A program made the position numbers and the translations under genes. The notes beneath the pieces are model-generated. The model worked only from the letters and a program-made list of their open reading frames with translations. It did not search any database and was not told the origin of the DNA. DNA of 15,039 nt from the NCBI GenBank assembly GCA_004802705.1, contig SGPL01000698.1, positions 1-15,039 of the forward strand. Reading direction: 5' to 3'. The stretch is from Bondarzewia mesenterica (lineage: Eukaryota > Basidiomycota > Agaricomycetes > Russulales > Bondarzewiaceae). Every line of letters begins with the position of its first letter. Within the stretch, counting starts at the first letter, position 1. Shown here piece by piece: positions 9,001-15,039 of the stretch.

Positions 9001-10517
9001 CGCTAGCTTCCGGAACCAAAGGTTGACGATCATCATCGACGTCCATAGGTAACGAGTCATTGAGGGAAGCCGTGGATGCACCAGAACTGCAGGATTCCTT
9101 GCGCTTACGGGAAGCCTGTACGGCCTTCCGCGCAAGCAATTCTTGTCGTCGTTGCTGCTCCATATCTGCCAGAGACGGAATCGGAGGCGACTGAGGCTTC
9201 GAAGGCATCGTCAGCGCAATATCAATGCCACTTGACTGGATGGGCGCCTTCGACGGCGTAGGCGCAAGAGAGGCTATGCGAGAGGTCAGCGAGATGTTTG
9301 TGAGAACGAAAGATCGACAAACCTTCGGACACAACGGAAGTCGGCTTTGGCGGCAATAAATGACCCGCAGGAGCGCGGGATTGTAATGGAGATGGCGTTT
9401 CAGTCTTGGCCGACGGAGCATGTGCAGTAGAGGCAGATCTTTCAAGCCAGGATGCAACCATCTTTGGTGTCGGAGGAAATGGCAAAATACCAGTGCTATC
9501 AAGATTCGTTGGAAGCCGAAGGTTGAGTTCTGTGAAAACGTAGTACACAATTTCACGAGAGAGGCCACACTCGACGAGATATTCGGGAGGAACGCCCCAT
9601 CCAAGAAGATCAAGAACAATGTCCTTGGCTGCGGTATACTGTTCATGCGTCACTGAAATATAAATGTCAACAAAAAAAACAGACAGTTGATACATTGCAG
9701 GAAATCAACACGAACTGCTCAACCCTGGCCGAACATGATTGACATCAATCAAGTAATCATCAAGTCGAAAAGAGTCTGCGCTGGCATCGTGGGGTGTTGC
9801 AAGAACTAGTCTGTCGGGTAAAGTTGGCCTTGGTGGGGGCGAAGGGGTTCCAAGCCTAAGCGATGCGGGTTCTGTCTTCACCACTGGACGTTGGGAGACC
9901 AATATTGGGGGTGACGTAGGTAGGTGCGCTGCAGCAGGGGCCGGTCCGCTCGTAGCCAATGTTCTTGGCGTCTGAGAAACGCCTGTTGCATCCAATGACG
10001 AAGATATCTGGTGAAGGCGTTTGGGGGGTGACGGTGGTCCTTCGTTGTCGCTGATCTCGCCTTCCTCTCTCATTGTAGTGTCTTCTTCTTGTACTGGGGG
10101 TACACTGGTTTCACCTTTCCTCGGAGGTCTTGATGGCGGTGGTTCTGTCACTGAGGATCCCGATGACGGTGCAAGAACGGGAACTAAAGTCGACGAGGTT
10201 GAGGGAGCTACGAAAGAGGCGGCTTCAGATGATGGTTCTTCCTGTCCATAGTCAAGCACGATGGAGGCTGAAGTAGTTGGCGTAGGACGAGAAGACAAGC
10301 TAGTTGAAGACACGGATGCAGCGGTGGCCTTCCGCCGCTTAGAGCGGAGAGTCAAGAGGGCAGCTTGACGAAGAGAAGAGGCAGGATCGGATTCAGAACC
10401 AAGAGTGCTGACTGACTGATCTGACGAGAGGGTATGTGATTGAAATCCGGGAATACTGTGGTTGGTAGCATCTGAGGAGTGTTCAGGCATTGAGAACCCA
10501 GAGATTGAAGTCATCAT
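6077..10517 (-). CDS. Red1/ZFC3H1-like zinc-finger protein (nuclear RNA surveillance scaffold)
   Basis: Probable homologue of fission yeast Red1 and human ZFC3H1, which scaffold the MTREC/PAXT complex linking the Mtr4-type helicase to the nuclear exosome. Exons by coordinate: 10517-9716, 9652-9323, 9273-8114, 8059-7822, 7611-7531, 7403-7356, a small uncertain exon near 7123-7095, 6901-6779, 6672-6345 and 6255-6077. Phases agree at all firm junctions; the product is about 1,100 residues. Visible in order: LRQAALLTLRSKRRK (49-63); EEGEISDNE (151-159); a conserved-looking helical block YTAAKDIVLDLLGWGVPPEY; a basic-acidic stretch MEQQRRQELLARKAVQASRK; VIDLSDSE with a long acidic tail; a coiled-coil-like ELEMEIKRMREMIRAREELR; and the zinc knuckle C-x9-C-x4-C-x3-H (CQYEVPGGGECRDDNCRDLH, 6432-6373). 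After it comes DEETARYLYDALPVDLQAQA and a stop. The start at 10517 is chosen because a CT-rich leader precedes it; a second ATG follows directly. Most of the protein is predicted to be disordered. Confidence 0.85.
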
Positions 10518-10620
10518 TGCCAGATGTGAGGATGGACCGAGAGAAACCAAGTAAAGCAAAGAGAGATAGCGGATTGTGGACAATTGGTGGGCAAGCACCC
10601 TGATCAATCTTCTGCTCTAT
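10518..10620 (-). promoter_or_regulatory. Upstream region of the Red1-like gene
   Basis: On the minus strand the 60 bases before the start read as pyrimidine-rich leader (CTTTGCTTTACTTGGTTTCTCTCGGTCCATCC), which supports the chosen start. I saw no clear TATA box at a usual distance. Confidence 0.4.
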
Positions 10621-11245
10621 ACTTTAAGCCCCTCGGCCTTTGCCGAAACATCTCTTCACGCACGGACCCCGGCCTGCAAACAATAACTGGCAACGTCTTC
10701 AAGCACACCTTTACGGGTGCAGAATCCGTATCAAAGGGTTTTGACAGTGTTACCCGTCGTAGATAAATCCTTCTAACGTTTGCATTTCTGGCTTCCAGTC
10801 CCGAATCCGACAAAGAATAGACTTCATGACTGCCTCGGTGGGTCTCCATTTTCCGTCCGTAATCCGCTATGGCAACTGTGGGACCTTATACCTACGAGAA
10901 GTTTTTGTCATTCATATCAACTGCGAATATGTCGAAAACAGGATGATGTGAAGCCTAAATTTGCTTGTCTGGAATCTGGATCCGTCTCTTCGTACTCCGT
11001 TTCGTCTCGTCGATGATTTGCGCAGAGGTCACCAATCTCTGTCGTCAGGTTTTCGACCCTTCCTGGCCTCTCTCTCTCTTGCTAACGACCGATAATTTTC
11101 TTCAACAGTTCTACGGATACAGAATATCAGACGAATCAAACATTTTCCAATCTGTCCTCCGATATACTTCGTGGTCGGCACTGCCTCTGTGGATGTCATT
11201 GCTGCTCTCACCAATGAAGATGCCAACCTAGTCTTAGCGAGGTGA
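10584..11245 (+). pseudogene. Possible spliced plus-strand gene, broken or only partly resolved
   Basis: Several segments look coding and are separated by intron-like sequence, but I could not join them into one frame. Segment 1 (to 10727) reads DPGLQTITGNVFKHTFTGAE. A GTATCA...CTTCCAG intron with a CTAAC branch-like site follows at 10728-10798, then a segment reading SRIRQRIDFMTAS. Later DPSLRTPFRLVDDLRRGHQS leads into a very canonical 60-nt intron (11049-11108) with TTGCTAAC near its 3' end. The next segment contains PIYFVVGTASVDVIAALTNE and stops at 11243-11245. A further intron-like 52-nt unit lies at 11242-11293, followed by DENLFCLDDSLRVDIRRLAP in a frame that does not connect. No ATG start was found for segment 1. 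It may be a decayed gene, a gene with sequence errors, or a non-coding spliced transcript. No family is recognised. Confidence 0.25.
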
Positions 11246-12278
11246 TGCCAAAGTTGGATCGGGTGTCGACCTTGGCGTTTTTGCTGCTCTCAGATGAAAA
11301 TCTATTTTGTCTCGATGACTCACTTCGAGTAGATATTCGTCGACTGGCCCCTTAAAATCGAAGTACAGGGGCAGTGGGCGCTGATGCGATAGCTGTCAAA
11401 GTGGGATATGTTCACCATTCACCTCAAACGTTCTGCCCATGGAAGGCGGGGGATGAACCGGTGTGCGGAAGCTGGGGACGGCAAGTACGAAGATTGGCGG
11501 ACGACATTGATTGGGAATCAAGTAAACATCTTCATGCCATGTCTGTTGTACCACGCTGACCCGTGGTTTGATGACCAGCATTGTCTGGCGCGCGCAGCTA
11601 CAGGGTGCCATCCAAAATTCATGAGCGGATCGCCAGCCGCTGATCTTCAACATGGTCAGTGGTCAGTAGGAGAGACTGCATGAGCCGGATTTGCGAAAGC
11701 GTTTTTCTTGGACAAATTCTGCCGCACTATCACGGGATATTTGCAACGCCAGACGACGCGTCGTACGGCGGAATAGTTGAATGCAATTGGCGTATATCAA
11801 GGCGACTTCGAGCCGCGCAAAGTCGCAAGTTTATTGCAAGGGACCGCAGTGCTTCCTTCATAGACCACATTTTGGACTGCGTAAGTCCGAGCAGATGAAC
11901 TGTGCTGAGTTGAACGGGAGTAGGCGTTTACTCGATGGTGAGTAGCTATTCTTCTTAGTTCTTTTTGGTATTCACAAGAATTATCATTTGCACGTCCCAT
12001 TTTGACATGTTGTATAATTATGCTGTACGAGCTTGTCCAAGATCCTTGTTGAGAATCTTCAAGCGCTGATGGCCAAAGTCAGCGCAACTCAATGTCAGCG
12101 AACTCGATCGTCTGGGACGAGGTCACAAATTCAAGGAAACGCGCCGAGTCCACATACAACTTGGAGGGACAGAGATACGTAGTACAAATCAAGCTTGATC
12201 AAATCGTCATAGAATCGTACAGATCTTTCGTATCATGATAGACGCGATGCATGTTGTTACAGCTTCACAGGGGATGAT
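11246..12278. other. Unassigned 1.0 kb between the cryptic segment and the oxygenase 3' end
   Basis: Short overlapping open frames occur on the plus strand (11374-11559, 11408-11683, 11659-11898), none longer than 91 codons and none recognisable. Part of one reads AVGADAIAVKVGYVHHSPQT, which is coding-like but isolated. The oxygenase 3' untranslated region must occupy the right-hand end. No repeat, RNA gene or mobile element was seen. Confidence 0.5.
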
Positions 12279-13903
12279 TCAATTGTAATGCTTCACGCGG
12301 ATCCCTTGCAGAACCTCTTCTTCAACGCCCTCTTCTTCACCTTTCTTCAGGTCACTGGTGCCATAAGCTGCCGTCCTTGCCTTCCTCCACTCTTCCATCA
12401 GAGGTGCCTGGCCTTCTGCTGCCCGCCTGGTCACCCCGACGCGTTGGAGAAGAGGGCTGTCCATAAGCGGCTGCAGACGCACGTCGTCATCGGTGTAGCA
12501 GAAATAGAATACGCCGACCCTGTCAAGACCGCGTTGGTCTTCCGGAGGCTGGACGACGCGGTGGATTGCAGACTTGTAATACCCTCCGGAGAGCAAATCC
12601 AGGACATCCCCAGAGTTGATGACCTGCATATGGCGAAGAATCAACAAATATCAGAAACATAAACATTGAATCAAAGAAAATTCTACCAAAGCGTTATCTA
12701 TGTGCTTCACCCAACGCCATTTCCCATCGGTGTCACGAATCTGGAGCCCACTGATTGGCTGACTCCATAGCACAGTCAGGGAAGTATGGTCTGCCGATAA
12801 ACATTGCTATCAACCGCATTACACACTGTGGAGAAGTACAAACCTGCGTGCCCCTTCAACCAGACATTTTCTGTCTGTATTTCCTCTTCGTCGGGACGCG
12901 GATGACTGTAATGAAATTAGCTGAGAAATCCAAACCCAAGATTATTTATATCAGAGCATCTTACTATATCATGAATCGGCCTGTAGTAAATTTAGACTCA
13001 AACGCTCATGTGATGGTCAATTTACCGCACTTACAGAATGTGTTATTTTTGTCTTCGTAGTTATGCTTTTCAATAAGCGTGTCCTCAGGCAGCTCGAGCC
13101 CCAAGGCTAACAGGCTGGATGAAAAATGATGAACAGAATGAGAGAATGCTTTCGCACAAAACTTCGAGTGCATCGCTTACCGTTCGATTTCATGCAAAAC
13201 GTTGACGTGATTGAAACGAATGAAAGACTGTATTTCTGGTAAAAACGGACGCATGGCTGCCGGATGCTCTTCGAGGTTGACATTCCGGTTGACTGGAGTA
13301 CCGTCTACCAGTGAGCGGAAGGCATGAGAAGGTGACGCGACAAACTCTGCACTGACGATTGTAGTGTTCAACCCGGTCTCTCACGCCATTCGCGATATGC
13401 TACAGCTCCCGGTGATGAGCATATCGCAAGTAATAGCTGAATGGAAACATACCCAATATTGGACCGGTTTGTACCCATAGTACGTCCCGGCCTCCTTGAT
13501 TTTGGCCTCGTACAATTTCGTCTCTTCCGGCGGTACTTGCGTGAATGGGACAGCCGCGATATCAAAGACACGGTCGTTCTACAAAGGTGCAGAGACAGCT
13601 ATTAAAAAGGTGTATACATGGGCAAGACAATTCAGAAACAGATACCTGAGCTTTGTCCAGTCCATGGTTAATTACATAGAAGAATCCTTTGCTGTGCATC
13701 GCGTCCCGAGCTTTGATGACCGCTTCGGCCCGCCCTTCAGGCGTCTTGGCCTTTGCGAGATCAATCACTGCAAGATCAGCCCATTCGACTATAAATGACG
13801 ATGAGTTGAGAAAACCGGAGGATTAGAGGATAAACCCACGATCTGCACTGGTAGTCTTTGCTGGTGTCCGATGGGGGACATAAGGCAATGTCACGGCAGG
13901 CAT
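12279..13903 (-). CDS. 2-oxoglutarate/Fe(II)-dependent oxygenase, isopenicillin-N-synthase-like
   Basis: Likely cytosolic non-haem iron oxygenase; the substrate cannot be read from sequence. Ten exons join with consistent phase: 13903-13840, 13788-13646, 13578-13453, 13399-13357, 13304-13181, 13114-13035, 12980-12965, 12905-12844, 12790-12687 and 12623-12279. Introns are 51-67 nt. The product is 368 residues, normal for the family. The N-terminal oxygenase domain starts MPAVTLPYVPHRTP and includes LEWADLAVIDLAKAKTPEGR and GFFYVINHGLDKAQ. The C-terminal double-stranded beta-helix holds WLKGHADHTSLTVLWSQP, with H218 and D220 as probable iron ligands, and GGYYKSAIHRVVQPP, with H275 as the third. 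R289 in DRVGVFYF probably binds the co-substrate carboxylate. The protein ends VKHYN. The start ATG lies at 13901-13903. The residues after the HxD differ from the HxDxG form usual in related fungal proteins (HADHTS rather than HTDFGS). Confidence 0.93.
12965..12980 (-). other. 16-nt microexon of the oxygenase gene
   Basis: This 16-base exon is flanked by a TACTACAG acceptor (intron 12981-13034) and a GTAAGA donor (intron 12906-12964). It contributes the end of one codon, RFMI and the first two bases of a tyrosine codon, joining NNTF to YHPRPDEEE. Both neighbouring exons fit only if it is included. Confidence 0.85.
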
Positions 13904-13985
13904 TTGTGGAAAAGGTCAATGCTCAAATATTAGGACAAAATTTTGCAGCTTGCAGAGAAGTGATAGAGACTTGTCGAACGTTCAG
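13904..13985 (-). promoter_or_regulatory. Upstream region of the oxygenase gene
   Basis: On the minus strand the bases before the ATG read ATTGACCTTTTCCACAA, giving an adenine at -1 and a cytosine at -3. No strong TATA box or CT tract is evident. This short interval must hold at least the proximal promoter. Confidence 0.4.
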
Positions 13986-14797
13986 TTAACCTAAGCGTAA
14001 GCCTAGGGGGAGGAGTGGGTCAGAGCGGGGCTGGCAGGGGCATGTTGGGTTATTTAAATACAGGGATTTCCAGGCTGCCTCATCTATCTTCCGACATGGG
14101 AATAGATGTGCGCAAATACGGGTGGTACATTGCCCAATGTCCATGAGAAGTTGCTCATACTCCCCATACGCTGTCCATCCTGGCACCGACACTCCTTCAC
14201 AAATAGACTGAGCAAGTCTAGGCCGATTCGCCATGGCCAGGCTCTCCATACATTTCTCTACAAGGCCATATGAGTAGCAGTTGTGGTAAAGGAATTCCGA
14301 GTCCAAGCCAATCTGATGCCTGCAACACGTACAATGTCAGACAAAAATATCCCGAGGCACGAAGGTTGAAGGACTCATCTACTACGTGCCTTTGGGAGAC
14401 TACGCTCAATTCAAGCGGGCGCAAGTTGGGCTGGTCGATACACAGAACGATTGTTTCCTGTGTAAGGTCTGCAAAAGGAGACTAGGCTGATCGGTCGATG
14501 AGTCTAACATCGACTGCACAGACTTGAAGGACTATCTGTGCACGACATTCAGTCTTCACAGTCTGGCGATATGCTGGGGCCAGAATTCGGAGCTGTCAGG
14601 TAGTGTATCCAGCAGCAGGGGCCCATTTGTATGCATTCACGGCCAGCACTTACTATGGAGCTCTACGGAGCTTCACGATCTAAATCATCTTTCACGCACC
14701 AATCAGCACCAACCTCATGTGCATTTGCCGTTTCAAAAATGCCGGTCTCGTCAGTGAAAATACTTCGTCGCTCGGCGCTCAACGTTGAGCCCTCAAA
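13986..14797 (-). pseudogene. Minus-strand exon-like segments, unjoined (gene remnant or unresolved gene)
   Basis: Four open segments on the minus strand look coding, in order: 14797-14663 (with RRSIFTDETGIFETANAHEV), about 14602-14515 (LRILAPAYRQTVKTECRAQI), about 14466-14327 (LTQETIVLCIDQPNLRPLEL then VVDESFNLRASGYFCLTLY) and 14306-13986 (MESLAMANRPRLAQSICEG then TAYGEYEQLLMDIGQCTTRI). Segments two and three can be joined in phase by a 52-nt GTGCAG...TTTTGCAG intron. The other joins need either implausibly short introns or a frame change, and a competing frame is open over the last segment. No start codon is secure and no family is recognised. It may be a decaying gene, or one with sequence errors; it would be transcribed in the same direction as the oxygenase. 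Confidence 0.3.
14777..14790. repeat. 14-bp perfect palindrome (GCTCAACGTTGAGC)
   Basis: The 14-mer equals its own reverse complement, centred on AACGTT. It lies within the first exon-like segment of the unresolved minus-strand gene. A dimeric regulator site is possible, but a single copy is weak evidence. A second small hairpin (ACCTTGC-TT-GCAAGGT) lies about 60 bases further right. Confidence 0.6.
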
Positions 14798-15039
14798 TCA
14801 TGAACTGGTCATAATTCGAAAACCGTGGGGGGTAGATAGTTCGTACAGTTACCTTGCTTGCAAGGTTTATTGCACCCTCATAATTGTGCCAGGCACCGAG
14901 CAACCTGGTACATATGTGCAAACAAAAAAAAGCTCTTTCGGACTTTCAAAACAGTAGTACATCACTATCAGCTCAGTTTCATAAAGTAGGGAGAAAGTCA
15001 CGCTGCCCATTCCAAAACTCTCGCAGCCCTCGGACCTTC

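Noticed and set aside
1..15039. CRISPR arrays, transposons, LTRs or prokaryotic operons
   Set aside because: No regularly spaced repeats, terminal repeats, transposase or reverse-transcriptase motifs were seen, and the intron-rich genes are clearly eukaryotic.

Overview
The window looks like nuclear DNA from a basidiomycete fungus, probably a mushroom-forming agaricomycete. The genes are split by many short GT-AG introns (mostly 49-110 nt). Pyrimidine-rich tracts precede start codons, and the recognisable genes are fungal families: an Mcm1/SRF-type MADS-box factor, a Red1/ZFC3H1-type zinc-finger protein and a fungal 2-oxoglutarate/Fe(II) oxygenase. Four unresolved bases (2349, 2383, 2499, 4202), several beside homopolymers, suggest a draft assembly in which homopolymer length may be wrong.

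Layout. (1) 1-744, plus strand: the 3' end of an unrecognised gene with one clear intron. (2) 745-3865: about 3.1 kb without a convincing gene, lying between two converging genes. It holds simple repeats, opposed pyrimidine/purine tracts and a cluster of TACGTA-like motifs. (3) 3866-5264, minus strand: the MADS-box transcription factor, whose DNA-binding domain is split around a 14-nt microexon. (4) 5265-6076: the MADS promoter side and the 3' flank of the next gene. (5) 6077-10517, minus strand: a roughly 1,100-residue Red1/ZFC3H1-like RNA-surveillance scaffold in about ten exons. It has an EEGEISD motif, a charged coiled coil, a SUMO-interaction-like motif and a C3H1 zinc knuckle near its C-terminus. 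(6) 10518-12278: no confident gene, but canonical-looking introns and coding-like segments on the plus strand suggest a cryptic or decayed gene. (7) 12279-13903, minus strand: a 368-residue isopenicillin-N-synthase-like oxygenase whose ten exons join with every phase consistent; one exon is only 16 nt. (8) 13904-15039: the oxygenase promoter, then exon-like minus-strand segments that I could not join into a gene.

The genes share no obvious pathway. The MADS factor acts in transcription, the Red1-like protein probably in nuclear RNA decay, and the oxygenase in metabolism. I found no clear new multi-gene system. The most useful points are the microexons, the short linear motifs in the Red1-like protein, the probable homopolymer frameshift in the MADS gene, and two regions that may hide eroded genes.
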